DNA from: Alitta virens
Taxonomy: Eukaryota; Annelida; Polychaeta; Phyllodocida; Nereididae
DNA length: 64,000 nt
NCBI GenBank assembly: GCA_932294295.1
Contig: OW028574.1
Coordinates: 9,496,215-9,560,214 of the forward strand
Reading direction: 5' to 3'
Each line of letters starts with the position of its first letter. The stretch's first letter is position 1. The notes below the pieces were generated by a model, which was given only the letters and a program-made list of their open reading frames with translations, was not told where the DNA came from and did not search any database. Both the position numbers and the translations under genes were made by a program. Positions 24,677-38,244 of the stretch are shown here, one piece after another.

Positions 24677-26860
24677 CTAGGTCTAAGGTCTGATGGCCAA
24701 TTTGTGGATCATCCATTGGGCAATTGGGAAGACCTTCTCCTGTAGGACAGCATCTTCGGTTCATCCAATCAGTCAATCAATCAATCAATTAGCCCTTGTG
24801 GTGTTTTTCTCTTCCACGATGTTCTTTTACAGTAAGACATAGCTGGGCCTCTGTGGTGGCTCTTTCCAAATGCAGACCAAGTCTGTTGTGTGTTAGTGAC
24901 CGAGGTCTGCGTCTCCAAAGGGTTTTGCTTTACACCCATTGATCAAGGAAGACGGAAGAGGCATGGGGGAGGGTGGCATTGGTGTATCCTCATGCAGATG
25001 TTGATCACTAAAGTGCCCCTCATCAGGGATGCTGCCCCCATTTGCTACTCGATTGTCTGGCATTAAAGTGGCCTGCAGGTTGACCTGGGACCAGAATAAT
25101 ACATGGGACACTTGTCTTAGTGCTGGTCAGATTTCGCAATGACCTATTGAGGTTAATTTGTATTTGTTGTTGTGCTCTGCCCACAGGCTTTTAAAGGTTT
25201 TGGTGACCCTGTTAACACTAAACGTCACTTTTCAACTATAAACAGAGCGTTTTCCAGGATATACTCATATGATTTGATAACAAATACAAATATGTATCCA
25301 CCTTGTTATAGCTAAATTACTTACTCGGTTAAATTCCTCACTGAGTCGATAATATAAAACATTCAGTTGGCATGATGTTCAATAAATAGCTCGGTATCCA
25401 AAGTGTGACCCATCATATTGAAATGAGAAGTTTTTGCTGTGGTATGTGGGCTTTGTGTAATCTTGATATCATGGCATAAATTAATATGTTTGCATACGAT
25501 TGTCTCTTGCAAACATCAAATATCATTCGCTCTTTTTGTTGCCTTTAATTGGTAATTCAAAGCAGGAGCTGGTGGACCAGTTCTTGTTTCATGCTATCAT
25601 TTGTGCAATATATATATTTTTATTATTATTATTGGAAATTGTATTTTGCGACATGTTGGTCATTTGATTCTTGTTGGTTTATTTATGTCTTGCTACCTTA
25701 GATAAAAACAACTTATGTAAAATTATTCCTGTACTGTATTTCAACATTGATTGACAAACATTATGGCATATGTTTCTTGTATCTAGAACGTGACAATTGT
25801 AATCTGGATGCTGTAGTGTGCATTTAACCTTTTTTGACAGAGAAACCCTTCAGGGTTGTCTCTGTCTATCCATTCACTTCTCTGTCATGAGAGGGTTGTT
25901 TAGAAAATGTTGTAATCCAGCCCCTGTTTGGGGATGCTTTTTGAGGAGCAAGTGATAGGGTGCCAGAATGATCTTAAACTGAGCCACTAATAAGCATGTA
26001 GATGGTCGGTTATACAGCGGATTTTGGTAATGACAGCCCTTTATTGAGAAAAATATGTATATTTTCGTGGTATTTTGACGTTAATTCCATGATTTGAACA
26101 TCAATTAATTGGTCACTCTCTAAAACAGTTTTGTAGTAATTCTCTTTTACAAGTTTACTAATATAGCTTGGACTACAATTAATCACATCACGTGGCTTTA
26201 TACCATACTTATTAAAAACATTTCTAGCATTCCAGACTTGTTTAAACTGCTGCACATATTGAATAGAAAATTGACTGTATTATTTTTTTGTCTACACCCA
26301 GATGACATGTGCCTGAGGAATCTTATATCTACTATAACATTGAGTGGTAATATACTGGTGATACAGGGTAAAAGATTACAGTGTGTTCTGTTTGGTAATT
26401 AAAAAAGCCTCCTCAAAGCTATACTTTCCATTCTCCTGTAGCGAGTAAATCGTACTAGCCGCTCGGTCGATATTTTAGAAGGTAATCTACAAAAGTGAAA
26501 CTTTCAAAGTGATTCACGGGCAACTGATATCCGTCTTAAATGGCAAAGCAGGATTTCTCTACTTTCTTCATCACCTCCTCAGAGGCAACAGCTATAATCG
26601 GCTTACTTCTGAAGTAATCTGTGAAGTAGTTATGAAGAAACTCCACTGACAAGATATGCCCAAGTCGCGACAGCATAATTTATATTAAGGTTCATGTTGC
26701 ATGTTCCTAGTGCCATTTGGAAGTAGTTGGGTTGACTCAGTTACCTGATCATTTAAATCCCATCATTCAGACTCTTCACCACAAAATATGAAATAGCAAA
26801 GAGCAAACTTCGCCGCAGTTGAGCTGAAATGATGTTGCTGTGTGTCCATGCCTGCTACAC

Positions 26861-27052
26861 AGGGCGGGGACCTAGTTCAGAGGTAGCGCTCTGGGCTTCC
26901 AACCGCAGGGTCCGGGTTCGATTCCCGGTTGAGCCTTAGTTAGATGGCTGTTTTATCCTTCATCTCATTGCCATGGTCCCTGCTTGTCCCAATTAGCCCA
27001 TCAGTTGCAGAAGTACAGGATGTAAAGCCCTAATCACCCACCCACCCCACCC
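26861..27052 (+). mobile_element. tRNA-derived SINE family 1, copy 1
   Basis: The head contains box A TAGTTCAGAGGTAGCGC and box B GGGTTCGATTCCC, with a perfect 5-bp T-stem (CCGGG/CCCGG). The anticodon and acceptor stems are degraded. The body (GATGGCTGTTTTATC, CTCATTGCCATGGTC, AATTAGCCCA, GTAAAGCCCTAATCAC) is shared with the copies at 38245 and 43308. It ends in a CCCA-rich tail. It is diverged from the other two by several substitutions, so it is an independent insertion. Confidence 0.85.
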
Positions 27053-29652
27053 ATGCCTGGTACATATAAATATGTATAAAGCTAGGTCACCTGGTTACTT
27101 ATAATGCCCAGCAGAAAAGTGGTTACACTGACAAGTGCTTCTGCCACGTCACATTTTGAGTATCGCTAGCCAACCTTTACTGTTTATCAAACATAGTAAT
27201 CAACATTTTAGTATAAACCCTGTGTTGGTCAAAACTCTCTCCTGGTGGAGCACAGTTGTTTCGCTGTTTTCAAACAAAAACAAAGCGATGATCTACGTCA
27301 CATGAGCGCTTTACTTGGTTATATTCGGTGCTTGCCCAACTCACTAATATGCAAGGCATTCTAATACTATGGAGGCGCATGACATTCAACATATTAATGT
27401 TATGCAATGTAAGATCTTTTAATAACATATTTTTTAGAATTTAATAGTTTTGGCCATGACCAATAATTCTTACTAGTTTAGTACATATTATTCCGTTTAC
27501 AAATTCCTCACAACACCGACCGCCAACTAACGTTGCAGTGTGGCAAACTTGCACCCAAGTAGATTGCGAGCCATCTTGATCCGCACTGAGCCGCAATGCC
27601 CTTTGGGTTAAGCCGAATAAACGCGGTCTGTCCTTGGTCCAAAGATGTGAGGACACAAAGGCCAGAGTGACCGGAATGACCAATGCGATGTGTGGGCAGT
27701 GGTTGCCTTTCTTCTAATTAAGCCATACATTATCCGTCATTAAGGACATATAGATATTTATACTTTATATAATTAAATGTGGCGTTTGTATGCTTAGTAT
27801 GTTCTTTGTCTACAATTACAATTATCATGGCATATTGCAAGATTTTTGTTCAATACACTGATTCCCTGCAGACCTACAATAATGCAAAAAGTAGTAAGAA
27901 ATCAGTTACAAATTTGGTAATCTTATCTGTAAAACATGGACGATTTTATCAGTAACATGCTGTAAGTTTAATCCCTAAAAGTAAAGTGCCCAAGTTTGTA
28001 TGCAGTAGCATCAACAACCGCATCAGTGGCAGCAGCATCAGCAGAATCAGCAGCAGCATCCCGTATACTTTATGGCAGCCTAGACGGGGCTACTAGAGCG
28101 GTAAGAAGCAGGTCACGGTTGGCTGGGTGTCGCCCGGCTGTGATGGTGTACTGCAGGGAGACCCACTGGGACCAACTAACATGTCATTGTGGCTGTTATG
28201 TGCCTGGCCTTAAGTAATGCCCAAGCCGTGCGAATGGAGGGGGAGTAGGTCTGGTCCCCTGGGAGTCATCTTACAAGGCATCCTCTTACATGCTCCCCAA
28301 CCACATATCAGCCCCGGGCAGACAAATTTCATCACCATAAAATAGCAAGCCTAATGCAATTCCTTTGGTGTCAAGATGCAAGCAAGACAAGATTACGCGG
28401 TGACCCTCGATTGGAAACTGCCCGAGCATAGACACCGCGACTGGTCCCCCCGGCCGCAAACCGCAACATGGATTACCTGCATCGCTCGATCTTATCCTCT
28501 CGAATGAAATTGCTTGTGTTGGGCTCAAATGTCCCTCTCTTATTGGTCTCCCCTAACCAAAGTGACCCTCTTGGATTGGCAGAATGGCCACTCTGGAAAT
28601 CGAATCGCTGACCATCAACAGGACCCACTGCCTTTAATCTAGACAGGTTGTGGAGTAAGATGAGGAGACCTGCTGACCCTTGATTGAAAGACTTGCAAGG
28701 TAACATTAAGCACACACACTGACAATTCTACCAAGAGCAGCGTGGTGAATACTGAATTAAGCCTCTCTTCATCGTCACAACACCGTTTGTTGTTTTGAAG
28801 TTGTTTTTTGAGTGCATATTTTCTCAGACCTCACTCCTTCAGGCATTGTGCTTTAGACAGCCTGCAGATCCCATATAAGTGATGTTGAGGCAGACTTCTT
28901 TTGACATCGCAATTTAAGAAAATGCTTGCGACAGTGTGCAAAGTGGATTGATGTTCTGAGAGTGACGATCAAATGTAAGAACAAAGAATAGCACAAATGC
29001 AGTAATGGTGTATTGGAGTAATGCACAATTGACATGTCCCGTGCACTGTGGGCCTGAAATTGCAGTACACTATATTGCTGTACACTGTGTATAAGGATTT
29101 GAATATTGGACACTGATATAATCTTTTTCTGGCAGTAAATCTGTTACCCCAACCCATATTCTGCAGATGAAGTGGGTCACTGTGGGACAAGACTGCAGAT
29201 TGACCCCAACAAAGCAACAATCTGAGGAATAGCTGCTGCTCTCTGTGGGACACAATCCCTAGCTTAGACTGGCACTTGGATGGTATTGTCTTGCCTTTTT
29301 CCTCCTGGCCCTCGGAGACAAGGGGCCAGAATTAGCTTATCTGTTGTGGGTCGGCTGGGAATTCAGTCCTGGCTCGGTGTAATGGACCAGTGTCCTAGCT
29401 GCTCCTAGATATAACAGCCCACCAGTCCCCCTTGTCGCCTAGACACACAAACCCCCTGCAGGAAATTGAATTTTGATGAAATGGGCAGGTACCCTCCCAA
29501 CACTTTGCTGTGGGAGAGACATCAGACTCCCTGGATTGTACTGCTGCGATGCTATACTGCCCTTTAGTTAACAGTGCTCTTCAGTTTGCAGTTCAGTGTA
29601 CAGTGTATACCAATGTAACACAGTGGATAATGTGCCTCTTTAAACTTCGACA

Positions 29653-29696
29653 TACTATTATCCAATGTAATAGAAACTATTATCCAATGTAATAGA
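29653..29696. repeat. 22-bp tandem duplication
   Basis: ACTATTATCCAATGTAATAG plus AA occurs twice in direct succession without differences. Confidence 0.95.
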
Positions 29697-30429
29697 AGGT
29701 TGTTAAGTTCTCAAGCAAGGACTTATTTTTAAATTAATTCGACGGTCTATGTACATTCTATCTTTGAGTGCATCTATAATTTTAGCAGCTGCAGACTTGT
29801 GTATTATATAACACTAATCTTTTCAGTTATATATGCGAGCCCAGTTGAATTCCTGGCACGTTCTTTTCCTGTCCTAATCAGAACTTTGTGTCAAACCAAC
29901 TCAACATTGATTGATGGCTGCCTATGCACGAACAGCAGCACTACTGAATAAAAAATACTATATTGACAATCCGGCAAATAGAGTAGACACTCAAGTATAT
30001 TTGTTAATTGGGTTCTGCAACTGTAACTTATTGACTTGCCATTATGAAATTTGGAATACATTTATAATGATAAATAAATCACGGTCTAATGTATATGTGG
30101 TCAAACCGACTTCGATGGTCAGCCCTCAGCAGGTCACTCCAGGATGTTTCTCAGCCTGTGAATAAATATACTTCATCTTAGCCTGTCCACGTGTCCCTGT
30201 ATTTGAGACACATTGGTTGCATGTGAGGACGTGTCTGGAAACATCTCTCTCCATCTTGTCAGAAGGTCATAATATACACACGAGGAAATTATAGACATAT
30301 GCTGGAAATAGGAACTGACCAAGTCACTGTCCCCCAATGTCTGATGGTTTTCCTTAGGTTAGGAGCAAAAGGACGATATCTACTTTCAAAAGCAACACTA
30401 GAACAACTGTGTGGTGTCTCCTGAATGTT

Positions 30430-30727
30430 TCGCTGGTTAAGAACAACTAGAAAAGTTGTTTTTAAGAATTCTTTTATGTATCGAGCTAGTCGTTTATGGA
30501 ACAATATACCAAATAATTTTAAAGAAATCATGTCACAATCACTTTTAAGCTGTACTTGAAGCATTATGGTTTTACCAATTTTTGATATAATATTATGTTC
30601 TTTTTAAATGTGATATTTATATCATATTTGATTTTATTGTTATCAGGGCCAACTGTAAAACAGCATGTTAATCTGAATAGTTACCCTGAAAAAAAATTAT
30701 TTTATCAATCAGTCAATCAACAACATG
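30430..30727 (+). mobile_element. 5'-truncated non-LTR retrotransposon (LINE) 3' end
   Basis: The + strand encodes WLRTTRKVVFKNSFMYRAS followed by RLWNNIPNNF, the motif (FxxSFxYRAxxLWNxLP) found at the C-terminus of CR1/jockey-type reverse transcriptases. A single-base shift in CTTTTAAGC moves the end into another frame, where the usual FKLYLKHYGF-type ending and a stop are visible. A 3' UTR-like segment follows (GGGCCAACTGTAAAACAGC, then GTTACCCTG), with a tail of ATCA/GTCA/ATCA units. The copy is dead: only the last part of the ORF remains and it is frameshifted. Confidence 0.75.
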
Positions 30728-31873
30728 AGCTATATTAACAAACAAAGGTTGCCTTGAAACTTTTATTTCACGCTTTCCGTGGCAGTGAAGGCTGTGTATC
30801 AGCTAATTTCAGTATCGACAGATATTTTTGATATTGTATATCTATTGTGTTAAATTGATAATGTCGTTGGGGTGCAATACTGGCATTGCAATGAAATGCA
30901 GTCTGTAGCTCCAGCCTCCCTAGATGTTTCGCCTGCAGCTGCAGGAGGGGATGGAAGCGGTCACTCGATCCTGGATTGAGATAAAAGCGACTCTAGTCAG
31001 GGACAGTTCGAAATCAAGGAGCTCGCTCAGACCAAACAAGGTTAGAGCCAAATGTTCACTGGCCGGTGACGCCGCGCGGGCAATTTCTAGACGACCCCGC
31101 AAATGAGGCGCTTCTATAGTAGCACAAGAGGCTAATTTGATAGACGGCCTTTCTATGTAATGCCACTTAGAGTGGGCGCTTACTGCCTGGGCCTGCTCCT
31201 GATTCTCCACCGTACTATACACGGGTCAACAAGGTCAACTGATTTCCAATGCTTAATAATAGTAAGGAGCAGTCCATTCATTGCTTGGGATACACTCATT
31301 CACCAGTGCTTCATTTATAATATTATATATGAAGAGTGCAGAACATTTAGAGTGAATGATTACTATATCTATAATGCCTCTTATAGCCCTAAGGGATAAG
31401 TACACATCCTACTTTCAGAAAATTGAGGATAAGCTGTACCATGTAAAGACACCGTATTTCTCAGGATAGTACTTTTCTGAGGCTTTAAAGAAATATGGCA
31501 TTCCGTTAACAGTAATATGTAATATGAACCCTACAGTATATAGAAATAGTCATAATTTTTTGCTCCATACACCATGTGCAGATCTAATGTATTGCTGTAT
31601 TCTACCCTGAAGTTCCGACAGTCTCCAGTAGTTGGGGAACTAATGAAGGGAGAGATATCAGCTCGACTCCATCCTAGATCGTATCAGAAGCAACCACGCC
31701 ACAGATAGGAGTTTATGAAACAACGAGCCCCATAAAGATAAAATATGAGTAATCGGGGAGAGCGTTATGTCCTGCGTCAGCTAATTGTATGCTTGCTTGA
31801 TACATGCAACTGTGAAAAGTTTTTTCTCATTCTTTAGTTGTTTTAGTACACTGTTATCCTGCAGATGAAGTCT

Positions 31874-32018
31874 TACATGGCCAAATGTGCCACGTGCGTT
31901 TTCCATGCGAAGGATAAAAGGCATGGAAAACGCATGGTTTTTGCCTAATTATAATGAGGTGAAAACCATGCATTTATCCAAACGCATGGAAAATGCGCGC
32001 AGCACATTTGGCCATGTA
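31874..32018. mobile_element. Foldback MITE family 1, copy
   Basis: TA-CATGGCCAAATGTGCCAC at the left end and GCAGCACATTTGGCCATG-TA at the right end form terminal inverted repeats flanked by TA. The interior repeats CCATGCG and its complement and has the central CTAATTATAATGAGG. About 145 bp. Confidence 0.9.
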
Positions 32019-32049
32019 GTATAGGACATGTTGCGCTTGAAGATTTACA

Positions 32050-32135
32050 TATTAACAAAACATAGATGTTGGACTGGAATCAAATCTGGGGCCATTATAA
32101 TCGGCTAGTGCCTTAACCATCAAACCACACAATGC
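32050..32135 (-). mobile_element. Degenerate tRNA-like SINE remnant, minus strand
   Basis: On the minus strand, TTTGATGGTTAAGGCACTAG (box A-like) is followed at tRNA-like distance by GATTTGATTCC (a decayed box B). No clear body could be assigned. It directly follows the MITE at 31874-32018. Confidence 0.45.
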
Positions 32136-35100
32136 TGTGCATCGGTCTATTCGCATGCATCAAGAATTGTAAGACAGCTCATGGGCCATAGGTTTCAGCC
32201 ATTCCCTACTTCCTACAGTACAAACAGCTAAGGTAGAAATCAAATCTTCACAATCAGCATTTCCTCTGAGTTTAATCTCGAGCTGCCTTTGTAGTATGCG
32301 AAAGAAAGACCCTTTGGGCGATAACAGTGTAACTTAATTTGGCAGCAGACAGGGTTTAACAGGACCTTTTTAAGACCTTAGGGACCTGACTTGAAACCTT
32401 AAGAGGCCTCCACCTTGCGTTATTCTCTAGCTTTGTTACTTAACACCTTCCCATGACTACTTAGGCGATTGTCTCAGCTCTTTGTTTCTCACCTCCCTCG
32501 CTTTTTGCATTGTTCTGGAGACACTTCACTAGGGTGTATTTTAACTGTAAGGCATATACCATAAGAGATGCTTTAAAGCTTAATATTCTTTGCATCATTG
32601 TCTTAATAAGAAGGCCTTGATGCCCAAATGGTGAGCTAGACCGACTTCTATGGCACTTACATTGGGTGTATGGGTTCTAACCCTGCCCCCCTGCTCTATT
32701 ATCAGTGTTAATGAACCATATTTTTGACGTTCCCACCATCTTCATCAATGTTCAAATGCTGTGTCATCACCTCACAGCCCAGCAACCTAATTATGTACAT
32801 GTTTTGCTCGTTTACACATCTAAGTAAATTTATAAATTTCTCATATAGTCTGACTTATGGTATTAATGGTCTAACAATGCAATTACACAATAATGAGATG
32901 TTCATGTGCTGAGTTTGCGCAATTCTTGTTCTGACAAGCAGGCAATTCAGAAAAGTTGGCTACATAGTTTAACTAATCGTTTTGTTTAACTAGGTAAACT
33001 AGCAAAGAATGTCCATGATTAGGTCACTTGGCTTATAGGTGACAACACACAGTGCAAACACCCAGGTCTTTATTATGTGGTTTACATATACCTGCTATAT
33101 TTTTAAAGGCATTTGCTCATATTTCCCCTGTTCTTAGGGATTAGTAGAACAATAATATGTCGTTCAAAATGCCTATCGCAGAGAGCTGTTTCCAGGAACT
33201 TCTCCATGACAGTTTGCTGTTTTATTCGTATATTCTACATTCTACATATCTGTGTTTGACCTGAAGCAGGGTAGGTTCCAGGAACGCCTGATATGGCCAA
33301 AGGCTGTTGTCAATCCAAATAGAGAAAACCAGATCTGTGGCAGTGAGATTGTTGGCCAGATAGCCAAAGCAAGGGTTGGGCAAAGATGAAGCTGCAGGGG
33401 ACTGTTTCATATGAGGACGATTTCACTGGAGGATGGTTTCACCAGATGCCCATTTAATGCCAGATTCTCTGATTGAAGCGATGGATGTTTCAATGCTCTG
33501 CAAGTTATAATATACGGATGTCAACCATACACTCGGAAAGCTTCATCTCGGGTCACAGTGGCTGTTCATACCCACCATACACAGCTGTACATTGAGTCTT
33601 GGTTGATGGAAAAGTGTTTTCCGACCTTACTTCACCTTCCCAGTTATTCACTTGCCTCCAAAGCAAATGCTTAAACAGCAACTAACCCTCAGATCACATG
33701 CAGGACTTTCCTGGCTACTATTGTGTAAGTATCGGACTAGTCTAATAGTCCAGAGGTTCTATAGAAAAACCAATGAAAGCCAGCCAACTCAATTTATGGA
33801 TATGAGCCTGAGACCAGAAAGATTTATGTGATGTATTTGGATATAAAGTCTGCATCATGACCTCGTGCTGTGCACCATCTCCGACTCCATGCCAACTCCT
33901 TTGACTAACTCACATCCTTCTTCTACGACACCTGCGAAGTTGTGCGAAAAGTCTGAAAAGCTGAAATGTCCAGTCACCGGTCAGGCCCTTACGTTGACCA
34001 ATTGCAGGAGTAATCCGGGCTGTTAAGTTGAAATTGGAAAGCAAACCCACACGATTGACTTCCTGTGCAGTTAACGAAGAGACAAATCTGCCACGCTCTC
34101 CAACGGTTTGAGCTTTAATGAACTGCATTCATCAGAAAGGTCAGCCGTACCAGCTACCATCTAATCTGGAAAGCTTGCCTCTTAAAGATTCAGAGAAATA
34201 TGATAGTATGAGTTAAAAACCACATTTGTCAGAGCTATGACAAACATGGGCTGCCCCGTTTGTCGTTTGTCATGCAGTGGCACATTCGTGGGAGCGGGAA
34301 TGCATATTCAAAGATGCTATTAATTCTGATCAGGCTCAGCACAAGAAGGGGATCCCTCAAAAGGCGTCAGCTAATAGCCTTATAGGAAGGACATCTGCCA
34401 AAACTTTATCTCCAACTTGACCATCACTTGTGCTTCTGTTGTGACTCTGCTGTGGTTGGTTTCCAATATGTCTGGTCTCCATATTTCCATATTACTGCCG
34501 TCATATTTTGACTCCATATGCATTCGCAGTGACTTTGACAAATTTAAAACCTACCCAACTTGGTCCATGTTCACACATTGGTCCCCATCAGGGAATGCTA
34601 TTTTAAAAGGTCCACAATTTTATTAAAAAGACCCACCCAACACTAGCGGCTGGCTACGGGTTGCCTCTTATTTGCCTGCCCCCCCCCCCCCCCTTCACTG
34701 CCTCCTTCATCATAGATGTTTTGCAATACTCAATGGAAGTTTCTAAAAAGAGAAATGTCTTTTTTTTTTGTTATTTATATTCCCAGCATGATTTAAGAAT
34801 TGTACAATCGTTCCTTATGAAGGGACATACACGTAATATACACTGATTTGGCTGCTTGGAGAGGACTCCAATGGTTGGAGAGCTGATTATGCTGAAATTT
34901 TATTTCAAGGTGACCTTTAACGAAGCGACTTCTAAAACTCGCTGATTAATTCGGTCTTTAAAAGGAGCGCGTCGCGGAGGAAGATGAAGACCAATCAGTC
35001 GGTGGCAAGAAAGGAGGAAGGGAGTGTTGGAAGAAATCACAAAGGTCAGGCTGTTGACAGAGAGATGAGGAGATGGTGCTGTTTGATCTGCTCCAGGAGT

Positions 35101-35628
35101 AATCAATGTTATCTGGGCTGTAAACAGCATTTGCTCAATGAAGAAGTTGATGGGAAGAAAGACACAGCAGCATGTGGTCTGCGCCCAACGCAAGAACCAA
35201 AAGTGGTTGAAAGGCTTGGACCTATAATACTCAGGTCAGAGACGGTGATTTCAGGCAGGAATAGTTGTCTTTGAGTATCCAAAATTGTTTTGTGGGGTAT
35301 CTGCTTTAGGTTTTCTAGTGTTTATGTTCTTTAGATTTTGACCACTGTGAAGAGGCAATCTTAATTTGGTGGTAAACTGTGAAGTTTAGAATACATTATG
35401 GTCCAAAATTCAGTTGTATTAAGCTAAAAGGGAATTTGACAGTGAGATGTTATGGATTGTTTTTAATTTATCGTGGTCAGACAGAGACACAATAATTATC
35501 ACTCTTGTGGAGCAAAATTTAAACCTGAAATGATTGTGTCATTATGCCCCTGGCTTCAACCTCAAAATAACCCATCAAATCACCCCAAAATAGAGAGTGA
35601 TCCTCGTAATATGTCTGAGGATGCTTTA

Positions 35629-35667
35629 AGGTCATTTGAAGGTCACATGGAGGTCATTTAGAGGTCA
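35629..35667 (+). promoter_or_regulatory. Four AGGTCA half-sites as tandem DR5 (copy 1)
   Basis: AGGTCA occurs at 35629, 35640, 35651 and 35662, each separated by exactly 5 bp (TTTGA, CATGG, TTTAG). This makes three overlapping DR5 elements, the classical retinoic acid receptor (RAR/RXR) arrangement. A further AGGTCA lies at 35736. It can also be described as a degenerate 11-bp tandem repeat, so expansion rather than selection could have produced it. The half-sites are invariant while the spacers differ, which favours constraint on the hexamer. Confidence 0.55.
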
Positions 35668-37519
35668 AGGACGTCCGTGAGGCTCCAGATGGACTTAACT
35701 TGTCATGAGAGTCCTGTGAAGTGCTCACTGTTTGAAGGTCAAGAAGGGCATGGAAAGTTGCCACTTGACTGTGCCATTCTGCTTGCCAGTCATCCTGCCA
35801 TGCTTTACAAGTAAACCCTTGCCATCCTGCCTCATTCTGCCAAGCCATCCTGCCATGGCCATTATGTCAACTTCCTCGTCTGAATACACCTCATCAACAC
35901 TGATTACACACTGATCCCTCAGCCCTTTGCATCTTCCATCTGACCTTGTCATCTGCCAGACCAGTTGTCCCTCTCAGCTGCCTTTGGCTCTGCTTCTGCT
36001 TGGCCCTGGTCCTGCTGCCTGGCCCTGGGTTATCTTTGCACCACCCTCTAATATTGGGCCTCACGCACACGCGGTATTTTCGATGGTCCGCTCACAGATA
36101 AGTGTATGAAGACACCCGGACCATAAAGGACTTCAGCTTAACCTTCACCGACTCACCAAGCGGGCAAGTTGTAGTAGAAACCAGAAAGCGAAAAGTCATA
36201 TTGATGCCTCATAGGAAGGATGTATAAGTAGTTGAGGTGTTAGATTGGTTTTTCTGCGCCCAAGCTGGGAGGTATTTGTATTAGACTTGAAAGAAGTTTG
36301 GTGAAGTTAAAGGTCGGATGCACTAACACATTATCCCCAAGAAAAAGGCGTGTTGTACGTCGTGCTAACCTTTATTTGGATCACATCCATCTTAGAGCGT
36401 GTGCTAGAGGGTTCTCAGCAAATGTCATTGGCCTGGGAAGAGACAGGAGAAAAAGGTATGCCTGGAATCATATGACAAAGTATTAGGAGCAAAAGTAAGT
36501 CTCTGGTGACCTAGACTTGCACTGGGGTCAGGAGGAGGACCCGGAGGGACACGTGACATTTCCTGGGCCTCTGCATATTGCATAAGGTCCTTCATGGCTG
36601 GAGGTGAGGTGGAAATGGAGATGCGATGGTGGTGGTGAAATTGTAGGGGTGAAATTGAGGGTCACAAGTGTGCAATTTAAAAAGAGTATGGGCCGAAAGT
36701 GTCTACCCTGTGGTCCACCCTGCTGGTTTATGAGGAACAAGGATCTGGCCAAGTGTCCATAACGTGTCCAAGTGGTCAGCTTTTAAGACCTCCCTGGGAC
36801 CAGGGGCCACTCCATCATGACCCCTCACTTCCGGTAGCCCATACAAGGGTCCAGAGGTCACAACTGGTCATCTGACTGACCACTTGACGTGGTCTCCGGG
36901 TTGTGTACTGGACATACATTGATTTAAGTAAATATCAGGGCAGTGGCATTAATTTCCGATGCTCAAACAAGACAGGCTCTACTGTGATCTAATGGTAGGA
37001 AATATATCCTAATACCTGCTAGTTGTTGTTTGTCTATTGATTAACCAATGTGTTCTTCTTTTTTTTTTTGTTGCTTTGTATTTCAACCAGATAAATAATT
37101 GTCTGGCCCATTTATCTTGAGTTGTACAATGTATCTTCGTCTGATGGATGATTTCCCTTTTATTTCTCTCGTTTTCCGGCTCTGGTTGCCTTTGATAGCA
37201 TCTCGCGAGCCTAATTACTGGAAAATTGTGAGCTCAGCAGTATTTCTTCCTAATTAATAGAAATACTGGATATTACATAGACATCCCTTTGTCGCCTTAA
37301 ATTTCCTGATTGTTTGTTACAGGGTTTGGTTGTGTCTTTTTCCTGTACAAAATAGTTCTCCCATCAGAACAGTTGCTGCTCTGTAGCTGCTGCATGGGCG
37401 AGGGCCGTATCTAATACTTGTCTTGCACATAGGGCTTCATGCTCAGGAAAGGCTGGTTGGGGAGTAGGACTTCTCTGTCCTTCTGCCTTTTATCATCCAT
37501 CCATTGCTGCCTGTGGTCG

Positions 37520-37540
37520 CTGCTGCTGCTGCTGCTGCTG
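37520..37540. repeat. (CTG)7 microsatellite in duplication copy 1
   Basis: There are seven perfect CTG units here; the paralogous site at 42568-42603 has twelve. Confidence 0.97.
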
Positions 37541-38085
37541 AGCATCTTTCAGCCCCGAAGCCCTCAAAATGAATAAGAGGAAAAAGAGAAAAAAAGAAAG
37601 GAAGGAGAACATGAGACTAGAATCTCAGTCAAAAGGGTCCAGCTGCAGTTTAATGCAATCTTGTCACTGATTGCCATCGGCCTTGCAACCCACCAACTGC
37701 GGTGTTGATTTTAATTACTGAGTTGGGAATCATTCGACAAGAAATCGATTTTAGTCTTTCATAAAGGAAATCCATTACTTTTCGAAGGATGATCTTCATA
37801 ATACATTAATGTCAAGTCACTTGGGAAGTCTCCGAAAACTAGTGAAGCTCTTGACAATTTTCTTGCTGCATCCTTTAAATTTCTCAAGAGGATAAGGTTG
37901 ATACAGCACTCACTGACTTAGTGCTTAAGCCATTCATTGACAAGTGGGGTTTTGAGATGTGTAAACGCTCTGATATTCTCTCTTAATTGTTGCATTTGAA
38001 ACTCTTACTCAACAGAAATACCCTGTTAATTGATGCCTTGAAATTTTGACCTCGTTGTATTTGTCATTTATATGACAACTAACAA

Positions 38086-38216
38086 TACATGGCCAATTGT
38101 GCCACATGCGTTGGAAAACGCATATTTTTTACTTCATTATAATTTTATAAAAACCATGCATTTTCCATGCGTTTATCCTTCACATGGAAAACGCACGTGG
38201 CACATTTGGCCATGTA
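38086..38216. mobile_element. Foldback MITE family 1, copy in duplication unit 1
   Basis: The ends are TA-CATGGCCAATTGTGCCAC and GTGGCACATTTGGCCATG-TA. At 131 bp it is a shorter variant, having lost one CCATGCGTTT module on the left arm. It is identical to the copy at 43149 because of the tandem duplication. Confidence 0.9.
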
Positions 38217-38244
38217 CCACCTCACAATTACACCCATTGTCTTA

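Noticed and set aside
26010..26255. Minus-strand 81-residue open frame with KYGIKPRDV and YISKLVKENYY
   Set aside because: Looks protein-like, but I cannot assign a family, and no exon boundaries, start context or repeat copy support it.
36298..36486. Basic 62-residue frame in the duplication (repeated at 41346)
   Set aside because: Preserved in both copies only because the duplication is recent; no family recognised and no splice context.
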